Part shown: positions 55,761-64,000 of the stretch, in pieces
How the letters are laid out: each line of letters begins with the position of its first letter
Numbering within the stretch: position 1 is the first letter of the stretch
Origin: Chara braunii
Lineage: Eukaryota > Streptophyta > Charophyceae > Charales > Characeae
Direction of reading: 5' to 3'
Length of the DNA: 64,000 nt
Assembly: GCA_003427395.1 (NCBI GenBank)
Contig: BFEA01000154.1
Span: forward strand, 2,373,050 to 2,437,049
The notes under the pieces: generated by a model
Databases searched by the model: none
Told to the model about the DNA's origin: nothing
Seen by the model: only the letters and a program-made list of their open reading frames with translations
Position numbers and translations under genes: made by a program

Positions 55761-56400
55761 GGACAAATTCGTAATTTTGTTTGGCTGAGGACTAACCAAG
55801 AGACCTGCCTGTATGAAAAATTTGTGAGGGACATATCTGTAAATATAAAAATATGGGCCCAGTACAAACTCGATTTTCCTACAGCTACCCTAACTGCAAA
55901 TAGCAAACCCAGGCTACCCCTAGGACAGACACGCCCTATGGGCCTATGCTGATAGACGGTCCTATAGCCTATAGCCAGGTAGGGAAAAGCCCTAGAGGCC
56001 GAAACAGAATCGGTACCGGTCGGTCAGTCAGTCCGGTCTAGTTCGGTGTTAGAGTATAGATAAGATGGGGACATTGGTCCTGGGTTTTTGGCAGTTAACA
56101 CTTCGTGGTGGAAGTTGCTGCGCACACGGTATCAGGTCGCGATTGCTGATTGCCCGCCGGACATAGCCAGACCTTCGGAGCGCAGACCAGCCTGGGGTCA
56201 ACGTTGTCCGCTCTGACGCTCTGGGAGTCAAAGCGGTCTGGGCTATCAAGGGTCTGATGCGTTGGAGCACGTGGTGCACTGCTGACCCTCCTCAGGAGTA
56301 GGGTCTCAGTGGCGATGCAGCCATAGCTGCATCTTCTAAGAGATATCATTGTCTGGACTCCATCTTTGTCCGGGACTTGGCGCTGAGCTCCTTCATCATC
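55761..56400 (+). other. 3' untranslated region of element 2 or upstream part of its 3' LTR
   Basis: No coding sequence. Contains TGTGAGGGACATATC near 55824 and a TATA-like TATAGATAAG near 56055. There is no polypurine tract just before 56401, so the real 3' LTR may begin in here. This cannot be decided from one pair of LTRs. Confidence 0.4.
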
Positions 56401-56876
56401 TGGGTGGCGATTGGCTCTGGGAGCCTGTTTCACTTTGGCGCAGGCCACTAAGTCGGATGTCAGGGTGGCGCTTGGTGTTACTTGAGGTTTCAGTGCTATT
56501 TTTAGCTGTTCAGGGTGTTGGGGTGGAGGCGCTACCCCTCTGAGGGTAGCGCAACAGGGCGCTGAGGTTATTCAGTGAAAACGATGCTCTGAGGTTAATA
56601 AACAGTTGTAATACTGTGTTTGAGTTGTCATCTCTTCATTGATTTCTGGTTGTGATCACTCGGTTGTCTTTTATGAATGATTGTTGGGACTTTTGTGAAC
56701 AAAATTCACTGAATTGTGTCTTCTGTCACTTCCCTTCTCTGAGTCTTCCGCTGCGTTTTCTTTCCTGAGCGGTGTGACCCTCCACTACCTCTCCCCTTCC
56801 TTCTGTACATGTATGGGCGTGTACGGGAGTTCCTGTGAGCGAGTGTTGATAATATTTCAACAGACAATCATGTTCA
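56401..56876 (+). repeat. 3' LTR of element 2 (matched portion)
   Basis: 476 bp matching the 5' LTR from TGGGTGGCGATTGGC to AATCATGTTCA with scattered substitutions. It has an extra 22-bp segment around GGTAGCGCAACAGGGCG, flanked by CTGAGG repeats that likely mediated its deletion from the left copy. Confidence 0.85.
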
Positions 56877-56889
56877 TGACATCGATGTG

Positions 56890-57345
56890 GAAAGATCTCG
56901 TTGAATGCTCCCCGCCAGAATCACAAACAGCCGAGAATCTTGAGGGGAAAAAAAAAACCCAAAAAAAACAAAGGGGAGAAAAGGTTCCAAGCTTTGAACG
57001 CGATTGCCCTCAGATATATCCGCTGCTGCAACAAAGTGCAGCCAGATACATTCTGGAAAGTGCTACGTCAAGTGCAACTGAAACAGTTGGGGCACGCATT
57101 GAATGCTCCCCGTGTCTCACGGGGAGCAGAAACACAAACAGCCGACATACTGCTTCCAAAAAAAAAAAAAAAAAAAAAAAAACAAAGGGCAAAAGAGATA
57201 CCAAGCCCTCATATTCATCCACTGTGCCCACAAGTACAGCTGGATACATTCTAAAAAGTGCTAACCTTACAGGGCTCGCGGGCACTCATGAAAAACCAGT
57301 TTTCTTCCAAAAAAACAAAAAGAAAAAGAAAAGCAAGGATCTGTT
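56890..57345. repeat. ~190-bp diverged tandem repeat with internal A tracts
   Basis: TTGAATGCTCCCCG occurs at about 56901 and 57099. ACATTCTGGAAAGTGCTA (57048) matches ACATTCTAAAAAGTGCTA (57247). Each copy has a long A-rich run (56949-56970, 57159-57182, 57309-57335). The A tracts suggest repeated retro-insertion or slippage. Confidence 0.65.
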
Positions 57346-57778
57346 TTTTTTTTTTTTTCCCTTCCCGTGTTGCAGTTCCTTTTCTTCTCTTTTCCCCCTC
57401 GTCGCCTTCAGCCTCCGAACGTTTCCACATCGCACAGCACCAGGACATCTTACAGTCCATCTGCCCCATTTTTTGTCGACCCACGCACGGCCTCCTCCGT
57501 TGCACTGCCGGGTCTTCCGCGAGCCCCGAAATCTGCGCCGCTTTAACGGGGAAGGCGCGCGGCCCATGTATGGGCCAAGTACTGGTGGTTTAGAAGTCAA
57601 CCCGCGGTCTGGCCAATTACTTTATGAAAATTTAGGATTCAGTAATTTCATCTCTAGGCTCAGGCTTGATTTATCAAAGTGTAGGTACTCGACCTAAGCA
57701 TACCCTGCAGCCCTTTGGCCTTGTGCACGCTGGCCTTTGTCCGTCTGCATGCTGTTGGTCAAAACCAGCAAGGCCTTA
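57346..57778. other. gene-free stretch with a solo end of the 13.2-kb MITE family
   Basis: 57571-57592 is identical to the complement of the left arm of the 13234-13439 element. No second arm was found here. Plus-strand frames (to 57697) show no domain. Confidence 0.5.
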
Positions 57779-57960
57779 GTTGGAGTGGAGGTGGTTAAAG
57801 CATTCATACATCCTAAGAGAAGTTGTGGGTTCAAGGTTCGGTAGGAGGGATTCTTGGGCGCCACCTCTGCTAGGACACTTCCATGTTAGCATGCATAGTG
57901 CTTGCACCCATAACCAGTCTTTAGGAGGGTGGGAGTCTGGGGTGGAGTCACAGAAAAAGG
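57779..57960 (+). mobile_element. tRNA-derived SINE-like head
   Basis: GTGGAGGTGGTTAAAG (A-box-like, 57785) and GGTTCAAGGTTC (B-box-like, 57828-57839) are spaced like a Pol III internal promoter. Flanking sequence does not fold as a tRNA. No clear 3' end or target duplication was found. Confidence 0.4.
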
Positions 57961-58095
57961 TTAGGGGCTGGAGAAGAATAGAGGTCCTTTCTGGGGGGGT
58001 GTACTCTTGGTCAGCAAGATTGGGGAATAGAAGACTGGGGAGCACATACATATATACAACTAATGACACGACCCATAAATTGGGGATACACGGGG

Positions 58096-58560
58096 GGTGG
58101 GCCGGAGGTTTTCCCTGGCAGGAGTCGGCCCTGCGGCGCACTGGTGCGGGTTACGGGATCGATATTACCCTGTACCCCCAACATGACCCATAACAACAAC
58201 CAATGGGGAGCAGAGCAGGGCGGGCCGGAGGTTTTCCTTGGCAGGAATTGGCCCTGTCGCAAATTGGTGCAGGTTACGGGCTCAATAACTCTGCCCCTCC
58301 GATCTGACGCTAGCGGAGGGACCCTCAAGGTAACATAATGTAACAACTACCTGGGGGGCAAAGGGGGATGGTCTGGAGGTTTTCCCTGGCAGGAATCAGC
58401 CCTGCGGCGAACTGGCACGTGATAAGGGATCAATAACTCTGTCTCCTCAATATGATACTAAGTACGGGATAGCCCTCATGAAAAAACATAACCATAAACC
58501 GATCAAACCAATAACTGGGGTGCAGGGCCGGTGGGCCGGAGGTTTCCCCTGGCAGGGGGG
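58096..58560. repeat. diverged tandem repeat, four copies
   Basis: The block GGCCGGAGGTTTTCCCTGGC recurs at about 58101, 58224, 58372 and 58535, followed by CCCTG.CGC.AA.TGG..C in most copies. Periods range from 123 to 162 bp. The copies are interleaved with variable CAATAACTCTG-type sequence. Confidence 0.75.
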
Positions 58561-58730
58561 TTGGGCCTATTTGAGCTGGGTAGGCATGGTTACCGTCAGT
58601 CTGTTTCCTACAGGCCTTGTCAGATCCGAACCACTCACAGAAGTTAAGAGTGTAGGACGTATATTGCTGATCCTGCCCATGTCATTGAACTACTCTTCTC
58701 CTGTGTTGCACAACGAGACGGACACGACTT
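58561..58730. repeat. dispersed repeat shared with 59.86 kb
   Basis: CCTATTTGAGCTGGGTAGGC and the following ATGGTTAC.GTCAGTCTG recur at about 59861. Sequence after it diverges, so the shared part is a ~45-bp head. Confidence 0.6.
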
Positions 58731-58732
58731 TT

Positions 58733-59772
58733 TCAACGCCGTTGAAGATACTCGTAGCGAAGAACTCGCTGCGAAGACTCGAGCTCGTCGTGAAAGGGGA
58801 TCACTGGGAATAGCCAGCCCTTGGCTGAACCCCGACCGTGTCTCTGATACGCAGCTGAACGGAACACAGACTCGTACGCTTGTGGTTCAGTTTGGTCCGG
58901 TCGTCCACCCTGCATCCCGTAGACCACGATCTGCACCGGTGGATGGCCCACAGATCCCCCAGGGTACAGATGATGCCCTTTTTGACCTAGGAAAGCCAAT
59001 GCGCATCATTTTGGATAGAGAGGCTGGCCGTCGCCATCCCGGATTTGTGGGTTTCCGAACCACGGCAGTCTGCAGACTTCCTCCCACCTTAGAGGAGGTT
59101 GAATTTTGTCTACACCGATGTCCCTCCATAACACAAGCAGAGAGGTCCGCAAGGGATCATTGGTCAGGTCTGCCTTTGCAGCTTCTGTGCGGGAGTGAAT
59201 GTCCGCTGCTCTCCGGGTGTCGGGGATGGACCATGCGGGATTCGTCAGCCATTCCAAAGGGTGTACAGGGTGGTCGTGGGCCATTTTAGGGGCAAGGTTG
59301 GTCAACTGATGAATATATGCCAATGGAGCGCCCATGGCAGGTCGTCCGCTCGCAGCAGGCGGGTGATGACCTTAAAGATAAGCGCTTTTATTTGGTCCCC
59401 GAGGTCAATATTTGCGAGCCCCCCTTTTATTCCTTGGTTGTGCCACTTGCGGCCAAGCCACTCCTTTGATGCACATCCGTAGCTCGTGCTCGTTTCGCCA
59501 TAGGTATCCTGCTGCTGTTGTTGTTCTTAGTTAGGTAAGTTAGCATGGCCTTTTTTTTTCCTCAGGGCCCAGAATGTGGTCTTGTACAACATGGTGGACA
59601 TTATAGCATTATTAATCACCAGCGCTGCCCGCCAGTGATGTATGGAGGCCTCTTCATATTTCCCCCTAAAGTGCAATCCAAGGTCAATTCCAGGCATGTG
59701 CAGCCCCCCATGTACCATGCCGGAGGTGTGGTCCAGCGTCCGTGTGGATTTACATAGCAAGCGTACAGTCAC
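58733..59772 (-). pseudogene. LINE fragment: RT thumb to C-terminal region
   Basis: Read on minus, WRAALVINNAIMSTMLYKTTFWAL (near 59650) resembles the post-RT 'AGR.LLVN.VL' segment of plant LINE ORF2. The frame 59335-59006 then gives YIHQLTNLAPKMAHDHPVHPLEWL...LPWFGNPQIRDGDGQPLYPK, typical of the stretch before zf-RVT. No palm motif is present. It is broken by frameshifts and is a dead fragment. Confidence 0.6.
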
Positions 59773-60035
59773 ATGGTAAGCATAGGTGGGCCTATACGGG
59801 GTGGATGTCGTTGATCTGATAGTTAGGAAAAAAAAAAAAAAAAGAAACAGAGGCGTACCAGCCTATTTGAGCTGGGTAGGCATGGTTACAGTCAGTCTGC
59901 CCACTACAGGCAATGACAGATCCGGTGGGTGCCTTTGTGTGATTCTTTTTTTTTATATTATTATTTTTTTGTAATCTCTGATTCTGTCAGGAATTATAAA
60001 ATGACCCTCAGCCAAAAGTCGTTTTTTTTTTTTTN

Positions 60036-60083
<48 letters not shown>

Positions 60084-60605
60084 TTTGTTTGTTTGTTGTT
60101 GTTGTTGGAAATTTGCATTTTTATTCCCATTGTCCAAGAGATCGGGGCCAGTGACCCTACAATTCAACCCGGAGTTACCCTGGGGCCCTTTCCCAGTTTA
60201 CGCACTGCTGGAAAACAGGTCCAGTGTCCCCTTTCTCTAGGTATCCAAAGCAACTAGCCAAAAGAGAAGATTCTCATGAAGCTGGGTTAAGATAAAAAAA
60301 AGGGCGGGGGGAGGGGGGGGCTTGTAGAAAAACTTATGCTCTGCATGAAGCTCCAGCTGGAGAGAAGCAGCTCCTTTCCGCAGAAATCTGTATACTGTTT
60401 CAACAGTCAGAGCGTAGTCTACAAGACGACTACTCAAGACTTATAGCTGTCTTCAAAGAAAATAACCAGTTTCTTTATCTCCAAATTCTCCACGTAGCCT
60501 ATCTTTCGGCTACTACAAATTTTCCACCTGGCTGTAGCCATTTTGCTATTATCAAACGGCCTTCTGCAGAAATCTCCGCCAGTGCCGTTTTACGTGTCCA
60601 AGTAC
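59773..60605. other. spacer with poly-T tract containing an N
   Basis: Contains the second copy of the 58.6-kb head (59861) and a ~60-base T tract (60022-60082) with an undetermined base at 60035, followed by (GTTT)n and (GTT)n. No gene. Confidence 0.6.
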
Positions 60606-61009
60606 TTAGAAACCATGAAAGTCTCTTTCCCTGTTTGTTGCTTGTAGAGTGCCACAGTCTGCCCCCGTTGGTAGGCGGATTTGATGACGCTCTTTCGTCA
60701 TCGCTATTTGCTGCTGAGTTGCAAAGGATTCGCCATTGAAGATCTTGCCATTTCTGCTCTCTTCCAAATGCTGCTCGTCACTGCACCTTTGACACACTAC
60801 AGCCACATACCCCCAGCCATCTGTCAAGCTGCACTCCTCCGTTGTGCCATACAGCAGAATCCAATCATCACTCCACAGCCATTCCTTCCCTATCGACTTT
60901 TCCCAATGTAACGTCCACCATTGCCACACCTCGTCCAATAAGGGGCAGTGGATCCATATGTGTGATGTTGTCTCCTAGCCCCAGTCACAACATTTACATT
61001 TTGCGCCTA

Positions 61010-61103
61010 ACTGCATTCCTTTAGATTCCAACTAGCCTTAACTGCATTCCTTTCGATTCCAACCGAGCCTAACTGCATTCCTTCAGATTCCAACCAGACT
61101 GCG
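61010..61103. repeat. 31-bp minisatellite, three copies
   Basis: AACTGCATTCCTT..GATTCCAACC (ending AGCCT) repeats at about 61010, 61041 and 61072 inside the LINE region. Confidence 0.8.
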
Positions 61104-61145
61104 GACGCAGTTACCTGTAAGGTCTGCAGCCAGATTCTCCCTTTT

Positions 61146-61160
61146 TTTTCTTTTCTTTTC

Positions 61161-61191
<31 letters not shown>

Positions 61192-61203
61192 NTTTTTTTT
61201 TTT
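61146..61203. repeat. (TTTTC)n and poly-T with one N
   Basis: About seven TTTTC units followed by T homopolymer with an undetermined base at 61192. It interrupts the LINE zf-RVT region. Confidence 0.9.
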
Positions 61204-63373
61204 CGGTGATAGTGGTCAGCCAGATTCTCCCTGCTTGTTGATGAGTAGGAATTTTCTTCAAAGCTGTCCATATCTTAGCAAAATCTGGCTTTGAGACTTT
61301 TACCTCCGTCACGTAGTTGAAATGCTGTTTTGCCAACTTCAAAGGTTGCCTCTTCACCATTTGTCTCTGTCCGAAGACTCCAATCTTCGTTCTATCATAC
61401 CTTATCAGCGCGGTTTGAGCTTTGTCTCCTCTGGACTTCTTGACCCTTTGTCTCTGTTTGAGGACTCAAATCTTGTTACCAGCACGTTTTGAGCTTTGTC
61501 TCCTCTGGTCTTCCGCCCATATAGCAAAGGGTCCACCATATAGTTTACTCAACAGGATCCTTTTTTCAAGTTCTTTGCCTTGACTTATGTGCTATTTTAG
61601 CCTATTTATCTATTTTTACTTTTTTTATGCTCATGTTAGTTACCGGGGATAACTTGATTCGAACGTTTTTTTTTTTTTGAGATGAAGGTGATGCCTCGAA
61701 CTCTCCATTTTTTTTTATGCTCATGTTAGCAGCCACTCGTTTGATCTTTGAGAATGCAGCCTCTCTCACCCATATCGTGAATTGACAGTGGAAACCAACA
61801 AGACGGGAAAGGCGCCGGACGTCAACACCAGGGGCTCTCCCAAAAATGGAGAGGTTTTTTTTTTTTTTTTTTTTTTTTTACAAGAAAAAAGGATCCGTTC
61901 ATTACCAGAAATGGAGAGTTCGTGTGTGCAGGTCCAGCTTCAGATTCTCGCCGTGAGTTTGTCCAGCAGAAGGGCGTCTTGAGTCTCTGCACAGTTTGAT
62001 AACGAAACTACAACTCCCAAGTATCTGCTGTCGGGATCTGGCGCAAGCAAGCCCCACTCCACACACAATATGAAGGGGTGACTTGTGTCCCAATAGATTG
62101 ATTGACGCTTCCGACAGATCGCAATAGACATCTAATACATTTCTAAGATTAGTCAGTGAATCTACTGAGTTCTCGCAGGCTATTTTGAGGCCGTCTGCTA
62201 TGGCTCCTCCCTTCCAGTGGATTTTTGCCATGCGATCATCATATCCAAAGATCCCTCTTAGTTTCAGCCATTCAATCCATTCTGCCTGCGTTTTTGCCTC
62301 CAATTGCTCCAGCTGAATTTTTTTTTAATTTTTTTTAGGCACCAGATTTTTCATTTCTCTGACCAAAAACACTCTTGATAATGGATCCCCTCCCATCTTA
62401 GATTCTGCTTCTTCAATTTCAATCTGTATATGGGACGCTGGACCCGTTTTCCAGCAGGTGATGCTCCCCACCAATAGATGGAGCCTCTCCCCAGGTGCTA
62501 GTGGTGTCTGCTCTTATCAGCATCACTAACACTGGTGGGGGTGATTTCTTACCACAAAAACAAAAACAAAAAAAAAAAAAAACAAAAAAAAAAAGATTCT
62601 GCTTCTTCAATTTCCCTGAGGAGTTTCTTTTCCGAGCAGTTACGATTTGCCGCCGCTTTCATTCGATGGGGAGAACAGCATCAGTCCAGATCTCACTCTC
62701 ACAATTCCCAGGTCCACTTTGTAGCATTCCTGTTCTCTGTCCTCAAATTGGGGTTTGGCCTTTGGCCATGATTCCATCTGATCCACCACCCAGTTGAGGA
62801 TCTCTTTCGTCCTTTAAATTGTTCACATCGAGACGAACGGACGTTTTTTTTTTTTTTTTTTTTTTTTTTTTTGGTCTATGTTTTTCAATGATTTCCTCTG
62901 ATATGATATCCATTACTATCGGGTAGTGGTCAGACAGTGAAGACGAAAGTCTTTTGTATTCCAATTCTACACAACATTTTTTCCCCGGATTATTTTCTTT
63001 TTATTTTTTTTGGCTGAGGCTGCCCGGGGTTCATGCCCGGCCAGGCACCCAGGCGTGTACCTGGGGAGAAGTTGGGTGCCCGGGCGCCCAGAGAAACAGC
63101 CTAGAGAATTTTTTGACTTTCTTTTTTATTTTCTTAATTTGGGGACCCTACTGAAATTTTGCTGCCAATTTTTACTGAATATAAGCCCCCGGACGTTATA
63201 AACGAATATAACGACCGCCAGGCGCTATATTAGTATATTGTATACAACGCCTGGGCATTATTTTTCACAAAAGACAGAAATATTGGCGGTGTATCTTTCC
63301 ATGTTCTAGTGGAAGATTCACTCTCGTTTTGCACATTTCAAGAGTAGTGCAGCGAGGCCCATACTACTACCGC

Positions 63374-63470
63374 CTTCACCCAAAAAGAACGCCCGATAAT
63401 TATTGCCGATTCTGGACTGGAAGTTCCACCAAATGCAGCTATAATGACCGGGCGTTCTATTTGGGTGAAG
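63374..63470. mobile_element. 97-bp foldback element, 30-bp inverted arms
   Basis: CTTCACCCAAAAAGAACGCC (arm 63374-63403) and its inverted partner (63441-63470) differ at three of 30 positions around a 37-bp spacer. A third copy of the arm lies at 12372-12401. The left flank resembles the end of the 33.8-34.1 kb duplication. It would form a stable hairpin RNA if transcribed. Confidence 0.7.
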
Positions 63471-63522
63471 ATGGTAGGCTCCCATTCCTTTCAGTAGAGG
63501 AGAAGCATACATCCCATGCAGC

Positions 63523-63523
<1 letters not shown>

Positions 63524-63556
<33 letters not shown>
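63524..63556. repeat. (CA)n microsatellite
   Basis: About 16 CA units. The surrounding sequence has no gene. Confidence 0.95.
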
Positions 63557-63558
<2 letters not shown>

Positions 63559-63959
63559 AACTCTTCTTATATTACACATCCCCTGGCCTCAGGATAATGA
63601 ATGGAACCAACCCAGGGCATTGACGAGACTGTGCACCGTGGGAATGAGGTAAAAATAAAACAATGAAAAAGTCTGAAAAGAAAAAAAAAGGAAAAAAAAA
63701 AGGGGGTACGCACCTGTAGTTTGTGAAGGCAAGAAGCAGGCACACTCACACAGGAACAAATTCCAAATGAATCAGACCACCATTACAGGCAGGTCAGTCC
63801 AAAAGCTCCGGCAATGGCTTTCAGGACATTGACAGGGAAGACAGGATTTCGTTAAGTACTATTTCAAGGGAAAAGGAAGCTCTGCACAAGGAGAGACATG
63901 TCTTTGCACCTTGCCCTGTAACTACTAACTGCAACGTAGATGTCTAGTAGCCAGGCAAT

Positions 63960-64000
63960 TGACCGGGGCGGTGACCGGTCACTTGCCCCGGTCACTTGCC
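63960..64000. repeat. palindromic/tandem GC-rich end of window
   Basis: TGACCGGGGC (63960) pairs with GCCCCGGTCA (63985). GTGACCGGTCAC at 63971 is a perfect palindrome. GGTCACTTGCC repeats. The element continues beyond the window. Confidence 0.6.

Larger units (their letters stand above)
48357..56876 (+). mobile_element. element 2: degenerate Ty3/gypsy chromovirus-like retrotransposon
   Basis: 8.5 kb with LTR-like ends, the same primer site as element 1, and gag, protease, RT, RNase H, integrase and chromodomain in that order. Frameshifts, many stops, lost catalytic residues in RT and integrase and a 381-bp nested insertion show long inactivity. No target-site duplication is visible (AAATT left, TGACA right) and no polypurine tract precedes the right LTR match, so one end may be truncated or recombined. 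The leader (48830-50165) has no coding capacity. Confidence 0.9.
60606..62964 (-). pseudogene. LINE fragments: APE endonuclease end, RT piece, zf-RVT region
   Basis: On minus, in 5' to 3' order: LSSSLSDHYPIVMDI (62940-62890, the SDHYPI motif ending the APE endonuclease); a linker AEWIEWLKLRGIFGYDDRMAKIHWKGG joined to IADGLKIACENSVDSLTNLRNVLDVYCDLSEASIN (62303-62100), where the expected FADD reads IADG; RYLGVVVSL; then KPDFAKIWTALKKIPTHQQAGRIWL and DEVWQWWTLHWEK (61330-60850), the zf-RVT region. The RT fingers and palm are largely deleted. Poly-T tracts and frameshifts interrupt. It is a dead non-LTR retrotransposon, possibly the same element as the fragment at 58.7-59.8 kb after rearrangement. 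Confidence 0.65.

Noticed and set aside
58600-58665. 5S rRNA-like string GATCC-N12-GAAGTTAAG
   Set aside because: Spacing matches the 5S box region, but the flanks and the rest of 5S do not. The related copy at 59.86 kb lacks it, so it is probably coincidence.
63010-63201. Plus-strand frames with GVHARPGTQACTWGE
   Set aside because: Short, without a domain, in LINE-flanking repeat DNA.

Overview
This window reads as nuclear DNA of a plant-lineage eukaryote. My best guess is a charophyte (streptophyte) alga such as Chara braunii. That rests on the style of its Ty3 polyproteins as I remember them, on primer-binding sites one base off the usual land-plant tRNA-iMet motif, and on very long GA/TC and poly-T tracts with scattered assembly Ns. 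There are no operons and no complete host gene. Almost everything recognisable is mobile or repetitive DNA.

Layout. 1-4.1 kb: a possible multi-exon host gene on +, supported only by splice-site patterns and including one Ser/Ala/Gly-rich exon (3326-4131), interrupted by a (TA)n-flanked hammerhead-ribozyme repeat (2979-3110). 4.1-17 kb: intron-like or intergenic DNA with microsatellites, minisatellites, a small inverted-repeat element (13.2 kb), a tRNA-like sequence (14.2 kb) and a second hammerhead cluster containing an inverted, nearly perfect ribozyme core (16.5-17.0 kb). 17.7-18.9 kb: a higher-order tandem array of tRNA-derived, SINE-like units on the minus strand. 20.3-29.2 kb: a full-length but degenerate Ty3/gypsy LTR retrotransposon (element 1), inserted in a 94-bp tandem repeat whose neighbouring copy still preserves the empty target site. 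29-48 kb: AT-rich, gene-poor DNA with a 655-base assembly gap, a relative of the element 1 LTR, foldback elements, two U6 snRNA-derived pseudogenes and one weak candidate promoter/first exon near 39.0 kb. 48.4-56.9 kb: a second, more damaged Ty3/gypsy chromovirus-like element (element 2) with lost RT and integrase catalytic residues and a nested 381-bp TTAA-flanked MITE-like insertion. 56.9-64 kb: A-rich tandem repeats, another tRNA-like head and scrambled minus-strand LINE (APE/RT/zf-RVT) fragments.

How the pieces work together. In both LTR elements, gag would form the particle. Protease, RT, RNase H and integrase from pol would process, copy and insert the element, primed from a tRNA-iMet-like site just downstream of the 5' LTR. 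Neither element can now encode these proteins intact. The hammerhead repeats, SINE-like array, MITEs and U6 copies look non-autonomous and would depend on machinery encoded elsewhere. The most interesting signal is the hammerhead-ribozyme core inside short repeats bounded by (TA)n. It resembles the pseudo-LTRs of Penelope-like elements.
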